From assembly GCA_950106755.1 (NCBI GenBank), contig OX467089.1:23851345-23915344 (forward strand): a stretch of DNA of 64,000 nucleotides. The letters are read 5' to 3'. The stretch comes from Climacium dendroides (Eukaryota > Streptophyta > Bryopsida > Hypnales > Climaciaceae). Shown here piece after piece: positions 37,421-48,943 of this stretch; within the stretch, counting starts at the first letter, position 1, and every line of letters begins with the position of its first letter. A program made the position numbers and the translations under genes. The notes beneath the pieces are model-generated. The model saw only the letters and a list, made by a program, of their open reading frames with translations, did not search any database and was not told the DNA's origin.

Positions 37421-37527
37421 CACTATTAGAAAATTCAGATTTTTTGTTGATTTGAACGTGTTGATCATCAACACTTTTCTATTGATTTTTGTCCAAATCA
37501 ACAAAAAAACTGAATTTTCTAGTAGTG
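37421..37527. repeat. 107-nt near-perfect hairpin
   Basis: Arm 37421-37457 (cactattagaaaattcag...) pairs with 37491-37527 with about 4 mismatches in 37. The 33-base loop begins with its own palindrome, gtgttgatcatcaacac. The size and pairing suit either a very small MITE or a microRNA-like precursor. Confidence 0.7.
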
Positions 37528-38158
37528 AATGGATTGTTGGAAATGAAATTTAACTTGATTTTACAACTTTTTCAAGTTCATTTTTTTTTTTAAATGTTAT
37601 TTTACTATTCCCAAATGGCCATAAAAGTCTGTTGAGTTTACAAAACACCGAATTCTAAATGATCGAGTTAAATTTTTTTTCATTGTACATAGAATTTCAA
37701 CCATGGTGTTTCAATCCATAGAGGACCAAATGACATTTTTTTGGCAACATAGCAATTATGATTAGCTTGCTATAGATGGAAGTTTTATTTTTGTCTTTAA
37801 AATTTTCATACAATATGTGGTCAAGTAGTAGCTTGGTGGGTGGCTCGGGTAGCTAAGAAAAATCATTTTTTTAAGAATGAAAATTTTCAACTTAGTTATA
37901 AGATTTCTATATCCGTGGGAAGCTTTGAATCATTCCATTTAAACTAATAGCAAGATGAAAGTAAGAAACAATTGATAGATGACTTTCAAGATTATTGTAG
38001 GTTTGGTTGTCAGGTAAAGTGGGTATTATGTAGCTTTGATATCAGGTAGACCACAAACAAAGTGTTTGGTTATATGTTGGTTTGGGTATGTCGCCGCATG
38101 AGACAAGCAATGCTAGGGATTGGTACTTGGATTAGGATTTTTTCATTTTGGAAAAGGA

Positions 38159-38326
38159 ACCATTTGTTTCTTCAATACTCATATGGTACTTGAATGATAC
38201 TTGGTGATATCTATATGAAAACTAAGTGATACCTAGGTTAAATTTGGCTAATGGTCTTAAAGTGCAACAATAATTTGGCTATTTTGACCTCCAAAATAAA
38301 AATTTCCTTTACAATAAGGCCAAATT
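38159..38326 (+). repeat. dispersed repeat, copy B (inverted partner at 28745)
   Basis: It matches the reverse complement of 28745-28911 at about 85%, with 'ttcttcaatactcatat' at one end and 'aaatttcctttaca' at the other. Confidence 0.75.
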
Positions 38327-39444
38327 ACACTTGGAGCTGGATTGAAGGTTAGCTGGAACCCTCCAAGTTTGGACCAATAGGATCACTCTATTTCTCCAAA
38401 TTTGGCCCAAGGGCTTTATATTAGGGACAGATTGAAATCACCAATCATCCTACATGTTGCTTTAGGTGGCATGGTTTTGGTGCCAAACCATCTAATTCCA
38501 AAGGAACAATTAGGATGATGTCTTGGATGGCCCAATTTTCCATCTAGGACCGGATTCAGGTTGGATTGGGTCTGGATTGAGTTCTTCCATTGGATTGTAC
38601 AAATCTCAATTATCTACCATTGCAAGGCTTTTTTGTTTTCTTTTTGGATGTATGCTTATTAATTGTGAGTTTAAAAAACTTCCTCCCATCTATGTTATTG
38701 AATTTTTGGAACATTGATATTTTTTTTAGTTTGGAAGCACCGGGGTAAGTTTGGGATACATATATACAATAAATATACAATAAAATAATAAATATTCTTG
38801 ATCAGATGTTTTGTAACTGAATTGTGTTTAACTGAACATGACTAATGTTTATTGGATATAACTGTTCTTATTTGACTGAATATGAGATGTTGATTTTTAT
38901 TTGGTATTTGGTATAATTTTATTTAGTAAAATTATTATCAAGTAAACATGAGATGTCGATTTTTTGGTGCAGACACAAATTATATGCTATGGTACAAATA
39001 CAAATTTTGATAAATTACATGCTTAATAATTAAATTTTTTGTACAAACACAAATTTGTAAGTGGAAGTCATTGTTGAAGTTATGTTAGACTTTGACATTT
39101 GTAAAATGATGTGTGTTTAAACCAATCCTGATGGTAGATACTTGAAAAAAGAATATAATAAGGAAAGATTACAATATTAGAAATAATATGCATAGTAAAA
39201 TTTGATTTATATGTATCATTAAATTTAGTCAAGTTCTCACAATAAAAAATTCCATATTTTATTTAAAATAAAACTAAAAATATAGATTTAAGAAAGACAT
39301 TAAAAAAAGATAATTGTTTCAAATTGTGTGAGTAGTCGTGTGATTATTTTCAAACCTTTATAGTGACAAGACCAAAATTATTTATTGCTTGAAATATTTT
39401 AAATTCTCATGAAAATAAATGACAATTATATGGGGTTACAACTT

Positions 39445-39545
39445 TAGTTTCAACATCAACTCTAATTTCAACATCAATTCTAGTTTCAACAACAATTCTA
39501 GTTTCAACATCAACTCTAGTTTCAATATCAACTCTAGTTTCAGTG
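39445..39545 (+). repeat. 18-bp minisatellite (about 5.5 copies)
   Basis: The unit is close to 'tagtttcaacatcaactc' and is repeated head to tail with one- or two-base variants (aatttc, caacaac, caatatc). Confidence 0.85.
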
Positions 39546-39814
39546 TGAAAAGAAAGGAAAAGGTTTTTAAAAAGTGAAACAACTTCATCTTTTTTTTATC
39601 CAAATAGATTAAAAAGGAAGAGGAAAGAAGAGGTTCAAAAAAAGTAAAAAACTCTCTTTTTTATATTTGAAATAGAATAAACAGGAAGAAAAAGAAAAAG
39701 AAAAACTCTCTTTATTTTTTGAAATACAGGTTGTCTAATCATTCTGTCTGGGGGAGGGAGTTGCAATGTATTAGGGTGGTTGTAGGATGCTGAATGTACC
39801 CAAAGGAAGTCCTC

Positions 39815-40186
39815 TAAGGTAGAACTACCCATTACCACCATTTACCCAATTCCCCCACCTACAGGTTCCTCCCATTTCCGTCACTGGCCCATCTTATTAC
39901 CATAATCTTACTCATCCATAATCATGATGGCAATGCACTGGGGAGCAGACACATGAGCCCACGCTTCAACAATGGTCTGGCCATGCTTTACCAAGGGTCT
40001 ACTCACAGTTTTACATTTCAGCTTTGAAAAATCACAAAAAATTCAATTCTTGTTGGAATGTCTTTATTTTTTTGGCAATTGACTTCTCTCAAACAATTCA
40101 ATCTCTGAAAAATATGAGAGCTCATAAATAGCTTCTCCAAAGTACCTAGATAGCAAATCTGTATGGTAATGGGTAGTTCTACCTTA
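39815..40186. mobile_element. 372-bp MITE with perfect 23-bp inverted ends starting TAAGG
   Basis: The left end 39815-39837 starts TAAGGTAGAACTACCCATTA. The right end 40164-40186 is its exact reverse complement. The outer TA on each side could be a TA target duplication, as in Tc1/mariner-derived Stowaway-like MITEs. No coding capacity. Confidence 0.75.
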
Positions 40187-40233
40187 TGTGCCACACGAAG
40201 TGGGTACGAGCTTGTTTACAGTAAATGCTTTTC

Positions 40234-40404
40234 TAATTAGGGTTTAGGGTGTAACTGCTTCTTAAATTTCAGCTCTCTGCATTTTCCGGTTGTGTTCTGT
40301 TCACGAATATGTCTCAGGCGTGTAATTAGGGTTTAGGGTGCTTAAATTTCAGCTCTCTGCATTTTCTGGGTTGTGTTTTGTTCACAAATATGTCTCAGGC
40401 GTGT
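40234..40404 (+). repeat. tandem duplication with telo-box in the 40627 gene promoter
   Basis: Copy 1 is 40234-40322 and copy 2 is 40323-40404. Both contain 'taattagggtttagggt' (a telo-box, AAACCCTAA on the other strand), 'cttaaatttcagctctctgc' and 'atatgtctcaggcg'. Copy 1 has 7 more bases. It sits about 220 bases before the next coding start and is probably promoter or leader. Confidence 0.85.
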
Positions 40405-40626
40405 GCTTTTTGTAGGATTATCAGGTTTCTTGGATTTATTTTGTTTTGTGGTGTGAGCATTTATACTGTAGGCGAGGGCTATTGATGCGTGTTTTTGGCA
40501 GAGTTTCGGAAGAAGTTTTAGTAGGGTTTCGACAGAAGATTAGCTTGATTAGCTTGGTGTTAATTTGCTGAGTTTGGTGTTGGGCGTTCAGGGCAGGGAA
40601 GGGGAGCTCTGGCCAAGTTTATACTC

Positions 40627-41505
40627 ATGGCTTCGTTTGTGGAATCCGATTCTTCTGAGTCCACATGTCCTTGTGAGGACGAAGAATCACTTCTGGCGAG
40701 TTATGGGGCTGTTACTTCACAGTTCAACTTCACGGGAGCTAAGGACTTCCAGAGGTGTTGTTTGAATCGGGAGAGGGATTTTCTTCATGGAGCCTCGAAT
40801 TACAATGAATATATCCTCTTCACAGGAGTGAGCCTGCAGGACATGATGGTGCTAGACAGGGTTCGTAGCTCACTGCCAAAAATGTGTTGCTTCCATGACG
40901 CCACGGAACAGGTTCTCATAGTCAAGCTTATGGTTGGCATTGGTCACGAGACTTCGTCGATTGGGTTTCTTCTTATCTTGACAGACAAATTGAGAGATCT
41001 GGGGCTTAGAGACGAGATCCAATGTACAGGATCCACGAGGTTTGGAGACGGAAGGAGACGGAAAGAGGCTGATCAATCTTTCAAGCCCCGAGTAAGGCGT
41101 CCAGCTATTGACGCATGGCCAAGCCTCACGTATGAAGTGGGGTTTGCAGAGTCCCTTCCCCAATTGAGGAATGATGCACGTTTCTGGCTTACACGGAGCC
41201 AGTTGCAAACGCGTATCGTGCTTCTCATTCACATTGACACGGTTCAAAGGCAAATTCAAATTGAGCGATGGGAGTTGGTCAATCCCCAACATTCACATTG
41301 CAGAACTGTTCAATATGCCCCTACTATTGGATGTGTCCAAACAATTGTATTGAAAGAAGGAGATGTCTACATGGGGCCACCTTTAAAACTCCTACTAGAA
41401 AAAGTTTTTGACACCGTGCCACCCAATCTTGCAGCTGGTGCACTTGATTTCACCGCTTCTGAGTTACAGGCTTGGAGTGCTTCATTTTGGCTAGATTTTC
41501 CTTGA
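40627..41505 (+). CDS. uncharacterised protein with fungal-type PD-(D/E)XK-like domain
   Basis: Single-exon ORF of 292 residues starting at the ATG at 40627 (MASFVESD). The recognisable part is residues 148-216: ADQSFKPR, then WPSLTYEVGFAESLPQLRND, FWLTRS, then RIVLLIHID and IQIERWE. This order (Asp, then W-P-[ST]-x-x-x-E-x-G-x-[SA]-E-S-L-x-x-L-x-x-D-A, then a hydrophobic strand) is what I recall from a very large family of uncharacterised fungal proteins, thought to resemble restriction-endonuclease folds. Candidate acidic residues are D149 and E170. The expected lysine after the glutamate is not evident (EVG), so catalysis is doubtful. The N-terminal 60 residues are acidic and unlike anything I know. 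The gene has no intron, unlike its multi-exon neighbours. Function unknown; fungal transfer is an inference. Confidence 0.7.
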   Translation: MASFVESDSSESTCPCEDEESLLASYGAVTSQFNFTGAKDFQRCCLNRERDFLHGASNYNEYILFTGVSLQDMMVLDRVRSSLPKMCCFHDATEQVLIVKLMVGIGHETSSIGFLLILTDKLRDLGLRDEIQCTGSTRFGDGRRRKEADQSFKPRVRRPAIDAWPSLTYEVGFAESLPQLRNDARFWLTRSQLQTRIVLLIHIDTVQRQIQIERWELVNPQHSHCRTVQYAPTIGCVQTIVLKEGDVYMGPPLKLLLEKVFDTVPPNLAAGALDFTASELQAWSASFWLDFP

Positions 41506-41805
41506 CTTTCAGCCCAAAAAATACTTGGTGCCGGCAAAAAAAATTTTGGCAAGTTAGTGTAGGCAAGTGTTGGCATGTTAGTGAGTACAAGCAAGTGTTG
41601 ATGATGCAAGCTTTGTAACTGCAGGAGTTACAAACCGCAGGAGTTTTGAAGCCTAGGTGTTACGTTTGGAACTGATGGGTCTCATTTCGAATGATTTCGA
41701 ACACGAGACTTGTATTCTCAAGTGATGGCCACCCTACATTCATGCATTAAATTAGGTTGTTTTGTTTTGTTTTGTTTTGCCAATGATGCACGGCACACTA
41801 GTTAA

Positions 41806-42003
41806 GCTTAACCTTTAAACATCAACATGGACATTTGGTGTATGATGGATGACAAGGAATCCTTCTAGTAGGATAGAAGTGCAAGTATTCATCCTCGGAA
41901 TTGTGTTGTGAAAAGGAGAGATCTTATTGCTATTTCTTAAGCCAATAATTCCCGTGGTAATGAAAAGGGATGATTTTCAAGGTTACATGTTTGTCCTTTA
42001 ACC
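41806..42003. repeat. TTAA-ended repeat family, diverged copy
   Basis: It begins TTAACCTTTAAACATCAACA and shares 'gatggatgacaaggaat' and 'ttcatcctcggaatt' with the copy at 42520. It ends near 'gtttgtcctttaa'. Confidence 0.6.
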
Positions 42004-42519
42004 TTTGAGTGTCCATTGTATGTTTACTAGATTCTAAACCATTTTAATCTCATTCCAATCAAATTGTCATTGAAAATGAGATCCACATAAACTAACCATA
42101 GTAATCAATAGTGGACACAAGCTCGGAGCTATGAAGAAATGGACAAATGTTTGGACCGTATCATTGAAAAAATTATAATAGTCAAACATGGCAACCTTTC
42201 AATTATAGAAGGCTAGATTTGAGGCACTTGGGTGCTCAAGGATTAAGGGTTAAATTATGTGGATATCTTTAAATTGTTTGTTTATGTACCTTTTACGTTT
42301 AAGGTACAACCACCCATAACCAATTGAATAAGCAACTGTGGACATGATGTGGAGTATACTAAGGCAAAGGAAATATTTTTGCATATGCAGAGATAGAAAT
42401 GAGGGCGATTGCCAAAATTTGGCAATTTTATCACTTGAACTAAAATTACTAGGAATTTTGGAAGTCAAAAGTTGGTCTAGATCCATGTCCAATGTGTAGA
42501 CTATTCCAAAACCGTTCAT

Positions 42520-42746
42520 TTAACCCTTAAACATCGAGGTGGATGTTTTGCATCCGATGGATGACAAGGAATTCTCCTGTGTAGGACAGAAATGAAACTA
42601 TTCATCCTTAGAATTAGGGGTGGAAAGAAGAAATCTTCTACAATTTGACTCCCAATGATTATTTTTGTTTTTTTAAAACTAGATGATGTCACACGATTCC
42701 AAAAGGGTTGATTTCCACAGTCACCAACCTGACGTTTAAGGGTCAA
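42520..42746. mobile_element. 227-bp TTAA-ended MITE-like element
   Basis: The left end is TTAACCCTTAAACATC and the right end, reverse-complemented, is TTGACCCTTAAACGTC, so 14 of 16 positions match. The flank is TTAA on the left and a mutated TCAA on the right. It is the best-preserved of three local copies (also 34387 and 41806). Confidence 0.65.
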
Positions 42747-44324
42747 GAGACTACTTCTTGTTCACTTTGACACTCCAAATCAAGCAGATTTTGCATGAAA
42801 AGAATGGAAGAATTGATGGTGGAAAATCAAGAACTCATGTCTGAAAATTAGTCCATGCCTCACTGCTGCATTTCTGCCACCCTAGTGTTTGCCGATGGGG
42901 CGAAGGTTGGTGATGGCCGTGTTCTACTGTACTTGTTAAATGGAGACAGTACTGGGAATCTGACCCAAGACCGAGAAAGTTCGTTGCGCAGATGCTCCCC
43001 TGAATCATCGGAAGAATTTGAGCAGTTGCAAGACCGCCAAGACGGATACTTTTCGGCAGTTGGTAACTAAACTTTCCCAGGCGTCCCGTTCGTCATAGGA
43101 GATCCGTAATAAAAGCGTAAACATCACGGTGGTTGGCTCCTTTGCAAAACGTTAAAAGAACAAAACGAGAGGATCGCGCGCGTGCACGACCTACCCAAGG
43201 ACTGGAATCTGAAAGTTAAGCCTACGTGTTCCCACCGGCAAGAAACATTCGCAAAAAATACTCACTTTCACTCAAGTAGAATACAGTAGAATAGGGGTAT
43301 TTTCCTTCCTCAAACAGGGCGGCTTTTGTTTTTTCCCCACGGGGAAAACGCCGCCCACACGCTTCCTTTTTTTTTCCCATCTACTTGACGCAACCGTTGG
43401 TTCCGGAATCTCGCCAACCCCCAATCGGATGAGAGCTTCACAACAGCTTCCGTCAGTTGGCATTCATCAGGCTTGCCAGGAACAGTGGCGTGCAGGGAGT
43501 CCTTGAGTTCCACGTTGAGGAGCACTTGGGAAGCCTGGACGTCCGATTCCGGACGGATTGAGCTCCGGGCTCTCCCGGACTTCCGGCCTCCAGTCCTTGG
43601 TTTCAGTGCCTGGAGGGGGGTTAATTTGGTAAAGACGAAAAGTGAAACTGTAGCAGAACTACAGCTTCTCCGCGTTGTCACCAATCGCATTGTAGCATTG
43701 TGGCAACTCCACTGAGCTCCGGTTGCTTCGGTTGCTCCGGTTTCGGGAGGTAGTTGCAATGGAGACCACTTTGCTTGTCCGGACCCCGCCAGGCGTCGGA
43801 GCGCCGGGTACGCAATGGAGACTGGCTCTTAGGTGGCAACTCACTTTTTAAGTCACCTCTGGAGCAAGATGGAAGCGAATTGATAGCTGCAACAGCTTTG
43901 ACGGTGAGAGATTCATGGTGGGTACTTATGCTCGTGGGAATTGAACAAACGGATTTTTATAAAGATTCTGTTTTTATGAAGAACTGGAGAATGATTCTTC
44001 CTCTTTGCTATTAATATGGTCGTGTTTTGTGAATTGTATGGAACAGGGGAGATGGTGGAGTGAGTGAGAGAGAGTGTGGCAATAACGAAGGCGAGGGGGA
44101 TGTGAGAGAATCTATCTTTGGGTCTCTGATCCTTTTAAATTAATTTTGTTTTGGGTGAGATCTGATCTTTCTGGGCAAAGTGGTTTAAAATTTGACGAAT
44201 CTCTGTTTCAACATGCAAGATTGACGGTGCGAATTCAAGGAGGTGCGAGTTTCAAGGAGACCGAGTCGTGGAGGAACGGCGTTCTGAAGTTCTGTTCTGC
44301 AACCGTTCTTTGGTTTTTGTGAAG

Positions 44325-47300
44325 ATGACTCCCGGTGCTACAGCTTTGCTGTGCTTGGTGGTTCTTGCAGTGCAATGTGTTGCCATCTCTGGAGCACGCA
44401 TTAAGTTACCTTCGCAACGACGGAGAGATGAGGCTTCTGTTGTTGTGAACAGTCGGCCTTTGGTGGGGATTTTGTCGCAGCCAGGGGATGGCATGGAATA
44501 CTCGCTCACGAGCGACTGGAACGCTTTGGGGGAGAAGCCTTTGCCACCCAACTACAACACGTCCTACATCGCCGCCTCGTATGTCAAGTTTGTGGAGGCC
44601 GGCGGAGGTCGAGTGGTGCCGCTCATCTACAACGAACCAGAAGATGTGCTTCGAGAGGTTGGCCGGGTCTCTGTCACTTTGGAATTGTAAATTTATTTTG
44701 GCGATGGTAGGATTGCTGCAGGGGACAGTATTTTATTGATTGGTTTTGGTTTTGGTTTTGGTTTTGGTGAATGAAAAAATCTTTGGTATGCATGAGGCTT
44801 TAAATTCGAACCTTTTGGTGACAGAAATTTGCTGCTATCAACGGGATTCTGCTGCCTGGAGGGGGGAGTAGCTTGACGGAGGACAACCCTTTTTTCCTTG
44901 TCGCGAAGAAGCTCTTCGGCGTATGTTCAACTGTTGCGCTTCCAAAGTATTTTGAAATTGTTAGGAATTGTTGGAAGTTGGTTTTCTGTTCCTGTGAGCT
45001 TTTGAAGCTCCTTTGCATATAGTTTTTGCAAAGAGGAGGACTCATTAGGAGCCTGCTTGTTGTTGCGGGGTTTCGGTGCAGTGGGCTGTTGAAGCTAACG
45101 ACCGCGGGGATCACTTCCCTGTGTATGGCGTTTGTCTCGGATTTGAACTTCTGAGTGTCCTTGTGAGCAAGGTATGTGTCACTATTTCGTTTTAAAACCG
45201 TAATTAATGAAGAAGATTTGCAGGGTTTTTTTCAACACTTCCGGATTTTGTGATTTTGGAGTTGGATGAATTCGTAACATTCTAGAGTCCGTTTGACTCG
45301 CACCCTGAAGAGGTGGCCAGGTTGATTTTCATCCTATTCTGATTCTCGTTAATATCTTCATGATGTCAGGACTATTTTAGGAATTTATACATCTTCTTAA
45401 AAGTAATCTTTGCTATGATTTACGGGAGATTGACCTAATTTCAAGAAGTTTGGTTGATTTTGATCCTATTTTGATTCTCTCTACCGTTCATTTACCACAG
45501 AAATATCATTTCACGCCTGGAATCCAAGTTGGCTTCCACTCAATGTTTGATGGCTTTAGCTAAAGAATGTTATGTTGGCGTGCGTCGTTTGCAGAACCAT
45601 CAAATTCTGGAACCATTTGACGCCAAGAACATCCCAAGTCATCTGCTCTTTGTTGACGAAGGGGCGAAGAGCCATAGCATGTTTGAGTGGTAGGTTTAAT
45701 CTCTGTCTTTTCTCCAAAATTTACACGAGTAACTGGGAATGCAGGCCTCAATGCATTGCAATTCTGTAATGTTAAGTTGACTAGTCAACACAACTGTCTT
45801 AAGTTTCTTTGGTTGAGAGGAAGAGGGTTATAAACCCATAAAAACTGAGTTCAATTGTGTGAAACCTATGATGAACCTAAAAGCACTCATTGTTCAACAG
45901 TGCAATCTAGCATTCGATCGTATAACTATCTTGAGACATCCAACTTAGTGCGGTTTGATATATTATTGATTCCTTTTGCTCTTGCCATTGATGTTCAGGT
46001 TTCCATTAAGTATCATTGACGAGCTTCACACTCAGAAACTTGCGATGCAAAATCACAAGTGGGGGCTGTCTCCAGAAAAATGGCAGGCGACACCAGAACT
46101 GAACGATTTCTTCCGAGTTCTTACAGTCACCCCCGATCGAAACAACAAGGTAAATCGTTGTTTTTAGGTACATGTTTCGTCAAAACCTGCTTCTATGCAC
46201 TCAATTCTTTACAATGACACTGTTTTGAACACAAATTTGTTTCTAATTGCTCTATATCATGTGTTCACAAACTTGACGTGTGGAAGTTGTCCAAGTTTGC
46301 GTATGGACAACATGAAAATTCTCAGGATATTTTGGGAATGCGTGCAATTATTGAGTATATCATTAGAGTGGGCTGTGTATGCATCTCTTTGAAGGGTACA
46401 TACATTTAAGGTAGGAGGTCCATAAATCGCCCATTTAAGCCTACCCACCTCATCAACGACACTAATAGATATTTCAAGGAGCATGTCACTCTCTCCTAGA
46501 TAGAGGACGCATTTAGAACCTGGTCGATTTAAGGACCTCCTACCTTATGACGTTCTCTAAAACGGCATCCAGGAATGGGTTCCTACACACTTGCCACTCT
46601 ATCATGCACTGTCACGCATTCAAACTTTGTCAGAGTTAGTGAAAAAGTTGGAACTCCAGGTGGCATGATCAATGAGGTCCGCGTGTAAGTTATGTCCTTT
46701 TTTCTCAAGAGAATCGTATGTGGACCATCTGACATCGTATTTTGGCTTTCTTCTGGTGTTGTAGCTCTACGTTTCGACTGTGGAAGCTCGTGAGTATCCC
46801 ATTATGGGAGTGCAATGGCATCCTGAGGTATGAATCCATACGAGGAAGCCTCTTTACTTGAATTAAAAGCTGATTATGCAAGCTAAGTTAGTGCGGATAA
46901 TTGTTATATTTCTGAACAGACACACGGCGTATTTCATGTTTCTTTGATTTTCTTGGTGCCATGTGCTTTGCAGTAAGTTACTTGCAGCTATGGGTTCTTT
47001 GAAATTTGGGTTTATTTTGGCAGAAAAATGCGTTTGAATGGGGCTTGGACATGATTCCGCACAGTGCCGACGCCATTGAGATAACGCAAAGTGTTTCCAA
47101 CTACTTCATTGCGTATGTGCATTCGCACCCCTTCTCATTCGATCCTATTTCTTTTAACTCTTAAACGCGTCTGGAGCCAGAAGAATGTGGCTTCTGGATG
47201 ATTCCAGATTCAAAAATTCTGGATGGACTGAGGTTTTTCAATCCAATATTTTTCTTTGAGAATTCTTTGAATGTGTGTGAGTGGATGGTTGAGGAGATTC

Positions 47301-48943
47301 CCTTGCAGAGGTATTATTGACCTCTCTTCATAAGAAGATGCTGAAAAATCAGAGGACAGAAGTTGCTTTTTTAGTGTATTTTGCTAGATTGTACATCCTT
47401 GCTCTTGATCTGAATTTTAGACATTGAAATGATCTTTTTGAATTTGAGTTCAACTAATGAAATGAAGCTTACTAAGTCTAGTTTCAACTCAAATTTAAAA
47501 ATTTGAAAAATACTTAAAAATGCACAATTTATTGCAATTTGAACTTTGGATCTATAATCAATTTTCTAATTATAGAATGACACATAATTTTAGTCTACAC
47601 CATGATGTTCTAAACTATAATACATAGCAATGGTGAAAATCTCATATCATTTAAGCATTTTTTTGGTACTTGATGTGAATTGCTTTTCACTTATTCTTCA
47701 CATATTCATAATAATTTCAAATTTTCATCCAAACTATCAAAAATTCTAGGAAATGTAGAAGACATATCATTTCATCTCTAAAAAACAAAACAAAAGAAAT
47801 TTCCACTCATATTTAGTGAAAAAACAAAGAAAAATAAAATATCAGAGTTCAGTACATGGTCTTAGGGGGGCCATTGTTTAAAGGTTAATCTTTCACCGTT
47901 CCATATTCTTGCACCTGGGGTTTAAGGGTTTAAATTTGATAGCTCTTTTTAACCTTGTAAGGTCGTTGCAGACCTAAAAGGTCCGACAAATGACTTGACT
48001 ATTAACTACAGAAACAAAGAATTCACCTATTGGTTCAATAATCAAAGTATTTGGGTGCTTACCCTGCTCATGGGGGTGCATCCTTCTTCCAGGGTTAAAG
48101 TAGAGCAGTGTTCTTCCAAACATTATGTTTTTGAATTTCATTTTGAAGGAGCAAATGCTATTGGGAGGGGTGTCATTTGCAAGTGACCCAAGCAGGGGTT
48201 CAACTCTGATTTCATCCCTTTGTGGATTCCATTGCCTGCAGTGAGACAAGGAAGTCATCCCATAAACCAACTTCCAGAAAGCAAGAGGAGGCGTTATTAA
48301 TTTACAACTATGACCCTGTTTTCACAAGCAAAGATGGGTATGTATCTGACCCTGCTATTTGCGATCACTACAGAGCAATGCCCGGGGAGAATCGTCAGTG
48401 AACTTAGTTCATTAACTTAATTCATCAGTGCAAAAAAACCCGGTTGCAATTTGGAAAAACGGTGACAAAATCTGTAAAAATTTCTATTCAGATTTTCACA
48501 GAGAGAAGAAAAAACTAGACTCGTTAATTGAAAACAAACAGTTCAATAGAGTTGATCTCAAAGGGTGCAACGAGGGAACAGGAGCAGGAGTTTAAGATTA
48601 AAACACAGGATGAAACTCCTTGCAGCACCCAAATTGGGGTGTGATGGAGTTTGGTGTTGTATTTCTTTTGAACTATTTCCAGTTAAAGCCTTCCTCTGAC
48701 ACAAACTGGGGTTCACTTCACAACTAACTCTACTATGGGAGTTCAATTAAAGGAAAATAGTTGGTAAAACTCAAAAAAATTATCCTGAATACTGTTACAG
48801 AGTACAGTCACTAGTTAACTGAATCAAAACCTCTTCCAAAATCTCTTCCGTTCATTCAGGCTTAACATTTGGCACGTGGTTGTTTTGTGAATGTCGGTGA
48901 ATTCAGGAGGGGCACTTTCGATCAGGCGTACGTCTTTGAATAA
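44325..48943 (+). CDS. GGH: gamma-glutamyl hydrolase (folate polyglutamate hydrolase)
   Basis: Nine exons: 44325-44657, 44825-44920, 45082-45171, 45595-45689, 45999-46149, 46765-46827, 47024-47112, 48242-48337 and 48907-48943. They join in frame to 349 residues. Residues 1-22 are a clear signal peptide (ALLCLVVLAVQCVA). RPLVGILSQPGDG opens the class I glutamine-amidotransferase-like fold; INGILLPGG and VYGVCLGFELL carry the nucleophile C161, and GVQWHPEKNAFEWG the histidine H274. MQNHKWGLSPEKW and the final TFDQAYVFE also match the family. The enzyme trims poly-glutamate tails from folates and antifolates; plant forms are vacuolar or extracellular. The frame after exon 8 is also open to a stop at 48400, but the spliced version restores the conserved C-terminus. 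The start is the ATG at 44325, as upstream codons in frame begin with GTG. Exon 3 may be one base off. Confidence 0.93.
46407..46547. mobile_element. 141-bp MITE in the hydrolase intron 5
   Basis: The left end TAAGGTAGGAGGTCCATAAA and the reverse complement of the right end differ at one base over about 23. It is flanked by TA, as in the TAAGG family at 39815. A related sequence ('gtaggtccataaaccaccca') occurs at 49829. It lies between exons 5 and 6 and does not disturb the coding sequence. Confidence 0.72.

Larger units (their letters stand above)
33693..39814. other. long AT-rich intergenic region with small repeats
   Basis: No coding region is supported in about 6 kb. The first kilobase is closer to genic composition. 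'tttaggggttaa' at 35161-35172 matches the ends of the TTAA elements and may be a solo terminus. The other structures are listed separately. Confidence 0.45.
41506..44324. other. intergenic region with TTAA repeats and leader of the hydrolase gene
   Basis: 41640-41740 holds a dispersed phrase ('ctcatttcgaatgatttcgaacacgagact') also seen in part near 24990 and 29990. 41757-41780 is a (ttttg) microsatellite. Two TTAA-family repeats follow. From 42850 the composition is gene-like again; short ORFs there (42855-43070 and one on the opposite strand at 43310-43759) have no recognisable family. 44040-44324 is probably the 5'-UTR of the hydrolase gene. Confidence 0.4.

Noticed and set aside
42855..43070. 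71-codon plus-strand ORF starting MPHCCISATLVF
   Set aside because: No family recognised, no splice-linked neighbour exons; probably chance in gene-like DNA.
43310..43759. 149-codon minus-strand ORF upstream of the hydrolase gene
   Set aside because: It starts with TTG, not ATG, has no recognisable domain, and lies in the likely promoter region.
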